Part shown: one piece after another, positions 50,301 through 62,300 of the stretch
How the letters are laid out: each line of letters opens with the position of its first letter
Position numbering within the stretch: the first letter of the stretch is position 1
NCBI RefSeq assembly: GCF_015832195.1
Contig: NC_052033.1
Span: forward strand, 1,240,001 to 1,304,000
Direction: 5' to 3'
Origin: Motacilla alba alba
Lineage: Eukaryota; Chordata; Aves; Passeriformes; Motacillidae
Length of the DNA stretch: 64,000 nt
Notes under the pieces: generated by a model
What the model saw: only the letters and a program-made list of their open reading frames with translations
Told to the model about the DNA's origin: nothing
Database searches by the model: none
Translations under genes and position numbers: made by a program

Positions 50301-53300
50301 GTGTATGATGATCATCCCAGGGCAATTCTCACTGGTGAGGACATAATGATTCAGTAGATTTGTGCTGGGTGCTGACTCCTCTCAGCTGAGTCTGACCCCC
50401 ACACCCCTTGCTCTGCTGGCTTCACACTCAGTGGGGTTTGTTTGTGACCCCAATATGGGACTTGACTGCTGGGAGCAGAGGAATTCCTTTCTCCCACAGG
50501 TCCTCCCCATGACACACAATGCCACCCAGGCCAGGGCTCCTTGTTCATCCAGCCTTGCCACCCACTGCAAAGAGACCAATGTGACAGTCCCAGCCCCAGA
50601 GATCTTTGCCCAGTCCTCAAGAGAAGCCCTCTGCAGTCATACACAGGCAGGAATTATTTATAAGGGTAATCATGAAGAATGGTGCTGTCCAAAGCTAGGC
50701 TGCAGAAACAGAGTCTGGATACTGCTATTTAAAATCTGGCAGGCCACACATTTTTCTTAGGTTTCCTTTTTCCACCTGAGTTTTGCTATGTTCTGCTGTG
50801 GTTGGTGCATGTGGAGAGCACCAGAAGTGCTCTCTGGGGTTGCTCAGGATATTCTCATTTGGGATTCTCCAAAGCACTGTTCACTTGGTCTTTTGCCTCT
50901 AGGCTTTCCTGGAATGACTCAAACACCAGTTTACCAGCCCATGCCCTCCATGATGGGGATGCCAGCAGCCATGCCCATGATGCCAGGGGTTGGTGGGGTT
51001 GCACCTATGCCAGGTAATAGCAGTGTTTCTGTAACTGCAGAAGGGAGGGGGTGGAAGGGGGCTGTCAGTGACACTGGTGCATTTCAGTGTCAGGTGAGGG
51101 GCCTAGTGGGGAATGTTCACCTGTAGGATTTTGAAGATGTGTGTGTTGTCTTCCACAGCCATGGTGATGCCCCAGCCCGTGGCTCCAGCTGTAGATCCCA
51201 GCCAGCTGGCAGCACAGCAGCAAGCCTTTATCAACCAGCAGGCCATGCTCATGGTGAGTGGAAGGGCCCCTGGAACTGGGGAAGAGCCAAATTGGTGTTT
51301 GTGCCTTGGAGGGAGAGCCCAGCTCTCCTCCTCTTTGGGCCTGCTCTGTGCCACTCTGGGCTCACATGCTGGGGTGAACTCTATTTTAATCCCCACTATA
51401 AAGTGGGGATTATTTAAGACTGCAAAACTGGGAACCCTCTTTTGGCCCCTTTGTGTCCATGGGGACACTGAGGCACCATCAGTGAGTGAGGAGCAGAGAC
51501 GGGAGCAGGCCCTGAGAAAATTCAGCTGTAATTCCCGTGGGGTTTTAAGCTGGGCTTTGCTACAGATGCAGGTCTGCAGTGTTCTGCTTTCTGTGCAAAG
51601 CTCTGAGAGTGCATGGCAGTCCCAGGCTGGCAGCTGAGCCTTTGGGGGGGTTAGGAGCTCTGCATCCTTGGCCAGGTGGGAGAAGACTCCCTGGGCATGC
51701 CTTGTCCACACACTGGGAAATTTGCTGTGCACTATGTGGATGTTTTGGGATTAATTAACGGTGAAAAAACAGGACAGGCTGTGACTGATGGCTGGGTTTG
51801 TGTAGCCTAGAGCTCATGGACATTGCAATTCCTTCCCCAGGCCCAGCAGATGACCCTTCAAGCCATGAGCATTTCCCAGCAGCAGCAGCAGCAGGAGCTG
51901 CAGAAGCAGCAAAAGTCTCTTGAGAACTCAAGGCCAAGAGTCTCAAGCCCAGCACAAGCCTCAGCCCCAGCCACTCTCCCAAAACCCAAGAAGCCTCCCA
52001 GCAGCCAGGCTGCTGCAACACCATCAAGGTCTCCAGAGCCACCAGCTAAGGCAAAAGAGCCGGTATGAGAAACAAGCAGTGGTGGATTTGGTTTGAATTT
52101 CATGTTCAGTGTTTGCTCTGCATCCATCTGTGTGTGGCCGTGGTTTGGCAGAGAGGAGAGCAGAGATTTGTGCTTCCTGATGATACTGAGACCTTTCAAA
52201 CTCTGCTTGCTGAGTCTCTAAGGATCAAACCTCAGTGGCTTCTGCTCTGTGGAGGTTTGGCTGCAGGTTTGGCCAATTCATTTCCAGTTAAGCTGAATTT
52301 TTCCACAGGAGAATTAATTACTCTGAGTTCTTTATCATCCAGCAAGCTGTGTTGGGCCTCTAACATAAATCCCCCTTCTCTGTGCTTGGCTGAGGGTTCC
52401 TTGTGTTAGAAACTGACCTATTGGGACACTCCTGGTTGTGGAGAGGCTCTAGATCAGAACTTTTGGAGACAAAATCACCTGAGCTGAAGGGCACTGCAGA
52501 GGTGCTGCTGGCTGGTGCTAACTAAACAAGCTGTGCACTGTCTGCAGGATTATGACTACATGGAAGAGGAGTTCTCCAGCGGCGAGGATGATGACTGTCC
52601 TCGGGAAACCTTCCAGCAAAAGAAAGAGTACTTCCAGAAGCTGGGTGAGTGTCTGCCACTTTGGGAACTTCACTCATGAAAACACCTTCCTGTCATGCCC
52701 AGGTGTTCTTGTCTCCCTGTCTGGAATCCAGCTAATCCCTGCAGGAGCTGCTGGTGATGTGTGTACAGGAGTTTGGGGTTCCTGTTCAGCTAGCTACAAT
52801 TCAGACTGGGAGCTGTAGTGGGGCCAGTTTTCTAGAAATCTCTGGGCATGTGGCTAGGACATTCTCCCTCACTCTAGAAAAGAGGTTTTTGCTGACTGAG
52901 GCAAGAGTGAGAACTGTGCCATCAGTGCCAGGTTTTTGGTGTGGGTTAGACTAGCTCAAGTTCCCCTTTCTATGCAGGAGAGCAGCACATCCGAGTGAAG
53001 AAAGTCAGACCTAGCAAAACCTGGACTCCTCCAGCAAAACCCCAGCCAACAGAGGAGGAGGAGGAGGAAAAAAGAGAGGAGCTGGAGAAGAGGAAAAAAG
53101 AGGAGCTGGAGAAGAGGAAAGAAGAGAAGCCTGTCCCTAAACCAGAGCCAGGTAAGATGTTGTGCAGTGGAGACTCAAGCAGGTTGACAAGAAAGACCTT
53201 TCAAGGAACATCAGGCCAGGATTTAGGCAGAGGGGGAAAAGATCTGGCTCTTATGGGAGTCTGCATCTTGACAGGAGAGGAAAGAGGAATGTCAGGCCAT

Positions 53301-56300
53301 TGCCAGTCAGCATCAGAGGGAAAGAAAGGGAAGGTCAAGTGAGATAAAGGGATTTCTCCTGTTCTCCTGTGTCTTTACTGGTCTGTTGATTAAAGCTGTC
53401 ATCCCAACAGCTCCTGCTTCCCCTCTACCTCCTGAGCCAAAGCCAAAAAAGGAGACACCAAAACCAAAGAAGGAGCAGCCTGTAGTGAAGCCTTCAGGCC
53501 CTGAGAAGCGTCCTGCACCCAGCCACGAGATTGGGAACATCATCAAAATGTACCAGAGCAGACCAGCCCCCGAGCCCCAGCCCTTCCAGCCCACCAGGTG
53601 AGAGTGTGGGATCCCCCTGTGGGCAGAGGGGACAGGGGGGTTCTCTATCTCAGCTCTGCCACATGGCTCCATTGAGCCCAAACCCCACAATGCTGTTCCA
53701 TGTTCCCTTGCAGGAGAGTATCCAAGCCATTTATAAAGAAGAACGACCCCAAAAATGAGGCTCTGGCCAAGCTGGGAATGATGAACCCCTCACCTCAGCG
53801 ATCAGTGAGTTCTTTGCTCTCTGGTTACTTCAGGAGCTCAGCAGAGAGAGCCTGTCCATCCCATTTCCAGCAGGCTGGGATCTCCCTGGTGCTGCAGTAG
53901 CAGCCAGGTGATTTCTGGTTGGATCGTGAGATAGCTGGGAGCTCACACCATGGTCCTGCCCACCCTAGACTGGTTCCAGTCTGTAGAGTCATCTGAGGTC
54001 CTGAAGAAAAGGCTCTGGAGCAGCAAGTCCTATTGTCAGATGCTAAAAGCTGATCTGGAAGCAAGAAACTCATGTTCTCCACATTTGGCACCAAGGCTTT
54101 GGCTTGTTAACATCCTTTTTCCCTTTCCACACTGGGGGCTTTGATCTCAAATACTTGGTCCTCGGGGTTTGGTTGATCATCTCTTTGTAGATTTTGTGTT
54201 GATCTAAAGGCAGTGATGGGCTGTTCATACAGACCTTGCTCCAGGGGTGGGCTGCTGCTCCAGGATGATTTAGAACAGCAGTGTCAGGACAGAGCCCATG
54301 AATGCAAGGAAAGACTGGCTCAAATGGTTTTGTTGTCTTGCAGCCATCTCCTGTGCCACAGGAGAAGAAAACACCTCCACCTGTCAAGCCCAAGCCAGGC
54401 CCAGCTTCCAGCTCTATCAAGGAAAAGCAGCTGCCTCTCCTGTCCATCTTCAAACCAGAGGGTGCCCCACCAGCTGCCCAGGCCCCTGATGCTCCCCCTC
54501 TTCCCCCACCAACCCCTGAGGACCAAGGCAGGCAGGAACCCACAGGGAAGGGTGAGTATTGGTTTCACCCATGTGGGATTTGGTAGCAGGGCAGGGAGGG
54601 GACGGGGCTGGAATCAGCCCAGAGGAGTCATGGCACAGCTGCTGGCATCAGGCAGTGTGCCAGGGACTGAGTGAGCTGTGTGAGACCAGGGAGGTGGTGC
54701 AATCTCACCTGTGAGCAATCAGAGATGTCACAGTTCCAGCCTGGCCCAGAAACCAGCGTGGCACTTCCCAGCTCTTAACTCTTCCCTTCTGAAAAACACA
54801 GCTAAAAATAGAAAGGTCCTTGGGCTACAGCTTTATCAAGGTCCAGCCCACAATACTTTTATTGTTTGCCTGCAGCATAATTATCAAAGTGGCAATTAGT
54901 GGGTGGACTTTAGACCAGGGAGCAATGGGAAGCCAGGTCTTTTACCTTACAAAACTCTGGAAGGATCTTAGAGACAGGCTGAGGGATAGGGAATGTTTCT
55001 CAGAGGGAGGCTGAGCCTGGGAGACCTTGGACACATAAAGAGTGTTTGGATGCTGCCCATTTTTAAAAAGTAGAGCTAATACTTATCAGCAGTAGTTTGG
55101 AAGTGTTATTGAGTATTAGTTTTGCCTCTGAATTTCAGTATGAGCCTGAATTAATTTTATACATTGGATACCTGTGCCTCTCATAAAGTGAGGACTTTGA
55201 GCTGTTGCTTTCAGACTGAGCCTGTCTTTAACACATCTGCAGAGAGACAATCAGGTGCTAGTTTTGGGTGGCCTGAACCAGAACCTTGCAGCCTCCAAGC
55301 TCAGGGGAGAACTTTTATGTCCCTCTGAAACCTTTAGCAGCCTCTTTATAATGACACCTGTGAAACCTGTGTCTTCAACCTCAAGCACCGGGGGAGTATT
55401 TTGCATGGGAGGTTGAGTGCTCCCCGTGTCTGGAGTGTTTTTGTTCTTAGCAATGAACTTTATGGCTAGACAGTGAAAGTGTAAATGCTACCAGAAATTC
55501 TGGGAATGCTGGTTTGTGCTCACATGAGCTGGTCACTGACTTTCAGGAGATTCCCGGACAGGAATATTCCATCAGGAACTGTCCCCTTTCTCCTGGTAGG
55601 TCTTGGGTGGGTGGAAAGGATCTTGTAACCCTCACAGCCCATCTTCACTGCTTTTTCTCCCCACACAGACTCTGCTGTGACAATGGCAGGTGATGATGGG
55701 ATCAAGACCCAGCTGTACAAGCTCACCACCAGTGTCAGCTTTTCCTATGTCGACCCTGCCTGGAAATTTTTTCTGCGCAAAGAGGTTCAGTTCCTCAGCT
55801 GAGGATTGGCTTGGGGGGAACTCGTCCCATCTCTGGTTAAAATGGGTTCATTTGGTCATAGGCACTCAATGTAAGATAAGAGCACACAGACAATTCTGGG
55901 ATCACAGATACACGGGAGTTGGAGGCAGGGGCTCATGTCATGGGGAATCCGGGTCCTGCTCTGCCTTACTAACACTGGTGTCTCAGTTTCTCTACGTGTC
56001 CTCTTCTCCCTCTGTAGAGCACTGAGAAATCTAGAACTGAATTTGTTGTTGCCTGATGCTTTCCTGTTAAAAGAGTACAAATATGTTTAAAATCAAGTAT
56101 TTGAGTGTGCTAAACTCACCGGGGTTCATCCCTTGGTCTGACCACTCAGGTTTTGGTCCTTCACTCCTGGTCCTTTTGTTTACATTCACAGTGTCTCCTC
56201 CCTGCCTGTGCCTGGAGATGAACTCGCTCCTCCCTGGCAGCAGGGCATATGGATTGCAAAACCTCCCTGGGGAGCTACTTCTGCAATATCTGTAACACCA

Positions 56301-59300
56301 CTATTGCCTTCCTCTTGCAGGTGTTTTACCCCAAAGAAAATTTCAGCCACCCTTATTGTCTGAACTTGCTCTGTGAACAGGTAAGCACTGGAGTGTGGTT
56401 CAAGGCCAGTTGTCTCTCAGGGGACAAAACACTCCATAATTACATTGCATGAGTTACCTTCACTTCTCCATCCCCAGCAGGGCAAGTCTCTTCCCCAGAT
56501 CCATCCAGTCCCTGTTCACTCTTCTCTGAGACTCAGTTTAGCAGCCTCAGATGCTCCAACACAGCCAGGTGTGGCCTTTGCCATGGAAGTCTCTCTGTTC
56601 CCTTCCTCTGCAGATCATCCGTGACACCTTCTCCGAGTCCAGCTTTCGGATCTCCAGGGAGGAGAAGCGCAAGATGAAAGACCTGCTGAGTAATTAACAG
56701 CCCCATCACCCCTTCCCCTCTGTGCCCATCCCAGCTTCTGGTCTGCAATGAAAAACTGGCCTCCAAGCCTTTCAGTCAGTACTTAGGGTAGAGGAGAAAT
56801 GTTTGTCACTGCAGCAGGAAAGCAAATTTGTAGAGTACAGTGTAGGAATGTTTGTTTATTCCAAATGGCCCTGAAATTTCTGTGAGCCAGAAAAACTTAG
56901 TTCTGAAATGTTTATTGTGAGGAGAGGAAACTGAATCCCAAGGATAGGATTTTGATTTGTTTCAAATTCCAACTGTCATCTCTGACATGATCTTCACAGA
57001 GAGAGGGATGGAAACCAGTAGTAGACTGGTATGTGCAAGTGTCCTTTCCCTTCTGCATGTGGTTGGCTGTGCTGTGAACACAGAGGGACTGCTGGGAATG
57101 AATACCTGGGAAGAGGGAGACTTGGCCACCTTTGTCTTTCTAAGCAAGTAACTGTTCTGTAACTCTGCTAGTGGAGTTCCGAGTTGGCAACACTGCCCAG
57201 TCCATTCAGGAGGACGGGATAAAGAAGAGGATTGTTGTGGCTGCTCGGGACAACTGGGCCAACTATTTCTCCCGCCTTTTCCCAGTTCAGGTGAACCTTA
57301 ATTCTCTCACCAGACCCTGGGCTTGCTTTAGCTGTGGCTCCAGTTCACTCTTTCTGTCCCCCTGTCTGGCCATACTGCAGTGATTCTGTACCTTCCATAC
57401 CCTGCAGGATTTCACACCTCTTGTGTGGCATCTCCTTTCCCTGGTGCCACCTGTGCAGATGGGATGGAGCCTTTGGTTCTCTGTGCTGCACTTCCCTTAC
57501 AGGGTGAAAAGGGAAGTGATGTGCAGCTCCTGGGTGTTTCTCACCGGGGCATGAGGCTGCTGAAGATGGAGAAAGCAGCTACATACCATCCCGAGCACCT
57601 CAAGATCCTACGCAGCTACTGGTGAGCAAAAGGGCCCTGGCTGCTGCAGGACAGTTTGTGTCTGGCAGGGTGTTGGAGGCAAACTGAATGGGGAAGCTGA
57701 AAATTCCGAGCTGTGCTGTACTCTCTAGGATTATCCTAGGCCAGCTGTGACTCACTTTCCCTCCTTTTAATGAGTCTGGCTTCTCCTTTTCCTTTCTACC
57801 TTGAGCTCTGCTTACAACAAGTGAGCACTGGGAGTGAATCAGCTCTGTGTGCCATCACAGGGAGCTCCTCAGGGTGAAAGCCATGAGCAGCTGGAGGAAG
57901 GCCAACATGGAGAATGTTGAGGCATGTCTCCATTCCCAGTCCTTGGAATGGGCTCCCGTCCCCACATTCTGCATCCCAAGCTCTGGCAGAAGGAGCCTGA
58001 GCATGCTGGCTTGTGTTCCCAGCTTTGCAGATGTACTGTCAGTGGAGATGAAAGGCAGCAATTCCCTGGAGTTCTCCCTGAAGACAGAGCAGCTCATCCT
58101 GCACTCTCCGAAGGCTCCGTGCATCAAGGCCATGGTGGAACTATTCATGCAGGAGCTGAGGCAGGTGAGGCATCTGGAGTGTAGTAGGGAATGAAGGTGG
58201 TTTCCCAGATGAAACAGAGATTGTCCATGGGATGCCATGATCCGAGGCCTCCACATCCTTGGGATGAGATCTGATCTGGCCATGGCCTTTCCCCAGGACA
58301 CCAACTATGTCGTGGCTCTGCGCAGCTACATCGTGGATGACAAGAGCCTGCTCAGCTTCAACAAGGGAGACCTCATCGAGCTGCTGCCCATGCAGGGTGT
58401 GGAGCCAGGTGAGGGGGTGTGTTGGGATTGGCAGGACCAGGATCAAGGGCCTGATAGATCTGTGGTGCCCAGAATCAGAGGAATACAGGGCAGGCTGGCA
58501 TCGTCAGCCTCCAACTCTGCCAGAAAAGCCTTGCCCCAATTGCCTCAGTTATAGGAATGGTTTTATATATATTTATATATATGTGTGAGTGTGTGTTTCC
58601 TTAGGATGCAGGAAAACCTGGTGAGTCTGATGCTCTCCTTTGCCAGCAGAGAGCTTCAGTGCTTGTTTCTCTTGACAGCTGCCCAGGTTCCTGACCCCTT
58701 TCTCTGTTCCTTTTCCAGGGTGGCAGTTTGGCTCCACAGGTGGCCGCTGTGGTCTCTTCCCCACCAGCCTGGTGCAGCTGGCTCCTGCCATTGACTACCT
58801 CAGCAGCAGCATGGACAGACGGGGAGAGCAGAGGAAGAGCACCAGAGCTCCCCCAGAGAGCAGGAACACCAGCAGGGAGGTGAGCAGTCCTCGGGGAGGA
58901 ACCCAGGGGACATGGCTGGGTTCTGTGGGAGCTGCCAGGGTGGGTCCATGGCTCTGGTAGTGTCTGGCCTTTGAGGGCACAGGGAAGATGATGAGTGCTT
59001 AGTCTTTGCAGATGAGACACTCAAATTCATCACAGTGTTGGAGGGGAGGCACCACATACAGATGAGGCCTGGCAGCTGAGAATACACACTGCAGTTCCTC
59101 AGCTGATGTTTTAGGGTGGGTTTTGTGGTGTCCCTGCAGAGTTCTGTCCTCAGCCTGACACCAGAAGCCACCAGCACCATGTTAGTCCCTGCTGGTGACC
59201 ATTACACCATGATTGACTTCGCCACTGCCTACTTCCGAGAGGCTCAGTCCATGTGAGTAGCCTGAGCTCCTTCCCAAATAAGACCTGGGTAGCCTGACCC

Positions 59301-62300
59301 ACCCCAGGCTGTTTCTGGAGGTATTTCTTGGACTCCTCTGTCTAGGCAGGGCCTGAAGGGGACGTCTGCTGAGAAGAAGAATGTGGCTGAGCTGGTGCAG
59401 CACACCAAGGTGAGCTCAGCCTCTACCCCTGGCCCCAGCCAGAATCCCAGCTCCAGCACTGCCTCTGGCTTTGTCCCCACATGGCCAAGGAGCAGATGCT
59501 TGGCTGCAATCTCTGGACAAGTGTAGGTGTCCCCTACTCCTCAGTGCTGCCCGTGGGATCCTGGCAGCTCAAGTCCGGTGCAGCCTGCAGAACACAGCTC
59601 TGTGTGACCCACAGCCCTCCTCTGTCCCTGTGTTCTGGCCCTGTAGGTCCCAATCCAGGCGTCTTTGCTCCGCTACTCTGACAGTGAGCTGAACGAGCTG
59701 GCTACAAAGAACTTCCAGAGTAAGGACCTCCCTGGCACACCGCACTGCAGAGGGCCGAGTGGGGTGGTCAGGGTCACAGACATTGTGAGGCTCACAGAGA
59801 CACAGGCCACACAGACGTTGTGGGACTCAGTGGGAGTGGAAACTGGGTGAGGAGGGCCCCTTTTAAGGCATTTCTGCAGTTCATAACCCCCTGTGTGCTT
59901 GCTGAGAGCTTACAGCAAAAGGGACTTTGCCCTGAGTGCCAAGTGTCCCAGAACACTCTGCCTGGGCTTTGGGCTGACTCCACATGTCCAGTGCAAGCCT
60001 TGTAACAGCAGAGAAGTTTTCAGGACATTTGCTTGCCCACTGCCAGCCCCATGGCAGAACCACCCCAGCTCAGACTAAAGGCCAGGCTTTGCCTTGCAGC
60101 ACTGATGAGGTTCATGGGAGATCATCCAAAACACAAGCAGCAGGCTGAGGTCCAATGCATCTATGAAATCCTTCAGGTTTGTGAGCTTCCCCTGGGAAAA
60201 GTGCAGAAGCACCAATGGGAATGGAGGGCCAAGACCTTGCTGGGAAGGAAAAGAGCAGGCAGAGCCATAATGGCACCTCCTCATGAGGAAGGGAGCAGAA
60301 ACAGACTGTGGGGAGGGTTTGCATGTAAATGGTTTCCCTGGATATCCCTGTCTGGGTGAGAACACAACCTGCCTCTGCTCTCTCCTCCTTTGAGCCTAAA
60401 TAGCACTAGAGACAGAGGCTGCAAAGCACAAACTTTAAGCCAAACTGGCAGAGCTCTGAAGCTGGGAGAGGAAGGGCACAGAGATGACCTGGGGATGTCT
60501 CTGATGCTCCCATCCCCTCTCTGATGCTGTTTTCTTCTCTCCGGATGCAGCTGTGCAAGGAGAAGGAGAATTTGCACGATGAGATCTACTGCCAGGTCAT
60601 CAAACAGGTCACCCACAACCCTCAGCAGTGAGTACCAGCACTGCCAGCTCCTGTGTGTGCACAGCTGCACCAGGGCCAGGGGGGAGGGTGTCTCCTCATG
60701 ATGGGTTGTCCCCAGCTGCTCCTGCTGAAGCTCCTGCTGAGCACTCTGGAAATTTTGCCACTGGGTCACTGGGTCTGGCATTTTCACTTTAGTGGATATT
60801 TTTCCTTATATTTCTGGCTGCTGATTTGTCTGGGCACCAGTAATCATTCCTGGTGGCTCCTGCTCGTGGTGCTGCTCAGAGCCCTGATTTCCTCCTCCCA
60901 GCTTTGGGGAATTGTTAAACACCAATCAAGGACTGGCTTGGCCCCACACTGCCCTGGGAGGTGGCAGCAGTGGCATCAGAGTGGCCTTGATTGTTCCCTT
61001 TCTTTGCTTGCTGTTGGAACAACTGAATCAATCTCTTACTCAGCACAAGAAACCTCTGACCAAGGGCTGACACCTCCTTTTCTGCCAACTGCCAGAGGTG
61101 TTCAGAAGGGCTCACTTTGAGCTGCTCAGAGCAGGAACTATCTTGTCCAAGGTGCCCACAGTCCTTTCTGATCCACAGGGGGAGCGAGCTGCGGGGCTGG
61201 CTGCTCCTAAACCTGCTTACTGGGTACTTCCTGCCTTCCAAAATCCTGATGCCCTATGCCACCAAGTTCCTGCAGCTGGCCAGCAGTGATCCATCCAGCA
61301 CCCACCATGGTAGGACTGTTTGTGTCCTGTAAAGCAAATATTCCAGATCTAACCTCCCCATCCTGTCATTCTTCTCTCCTGGACACTGTCATAGTTTGGA
61401 TGTGTCCTGGCAGGGTGGGAGTTTCTTTGCTCCCCTAGCAGTGACCAGGGGTGCCTTGGTTTGAACAGACAGGTGTCTGCTAAGGAAGGCAGGAGCCTTC
61501 CTTGAAATGGAAAATGTAACCCCCCTCCTTCTGAATTAGTATAATTTTGAAATTAAGGGGCTCTCAGACAAAGATATGGAAGTAGGAATAACAGTTCTGT
61601 ACTAGGGAAAAAAAAGAAAAGAAATGCAGTAATACAAAACAACACCAACAGAGTTAGAACAGGAGCTGACCCCCTGTGGGTCAGGGTGGTGGCAGCAGTG
61701 CCATTCCATGGTGGCTCAGCCCTCCTGCAGGGCCAGCTGTGGTTCTGCTGGAGCAGGGATCCTGCACAAGGGGGGAGTTTTCCTCTGCAGCTCCAGGGCT
61801 GCTGGAGATGGGCCTGCTCTCCCTCTGGGAATGCAGGGCAGAAGAAAGCTGCTCCTCTGGGAATGCAGGGGGCAAAGGCTGCTGTGCTGTTCCCAGGCTC
61901 AGATTGTATCCAGGTAGGAATGCTTGGCTCCTGCCCTGGGCAGAGCATCTCCCCATGGGATGATGGAATTTGATCAGCCCTGCAGGGACACTCAGTGGCC
62001 ATGGACAGCAGAGATCTCCTGGAGGGAGGATTGGCTGTGGGAGAGATAAAGGAAACTGCCCAATGCACAGCAGAGAACTGCCCCAGCTCTGACAGAGGGC
62101 AATAGAATACACACAGCCAGCCACATCCTGCAACCTAAGACAAGGGCTTAAATTCAACCCAGCCAGGATGACCAAACGCCACAGGACACCATGTTTAGTT
62201 CCCTGTTTGGCTCAGCACATGGAGCTTTTTCCTTTTCCTGCAGATATAGCCAAGATCTGCCAGAGCAACCTGCGCAAAAACTTCCTGTATGGGGGCCGTC

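Noticed and set aside
51103..51732. 209-codon antisense open frame
   Set aside because: It is antisense to a MYO15B linker exon, with composition of reversed Gln-rich sequence.
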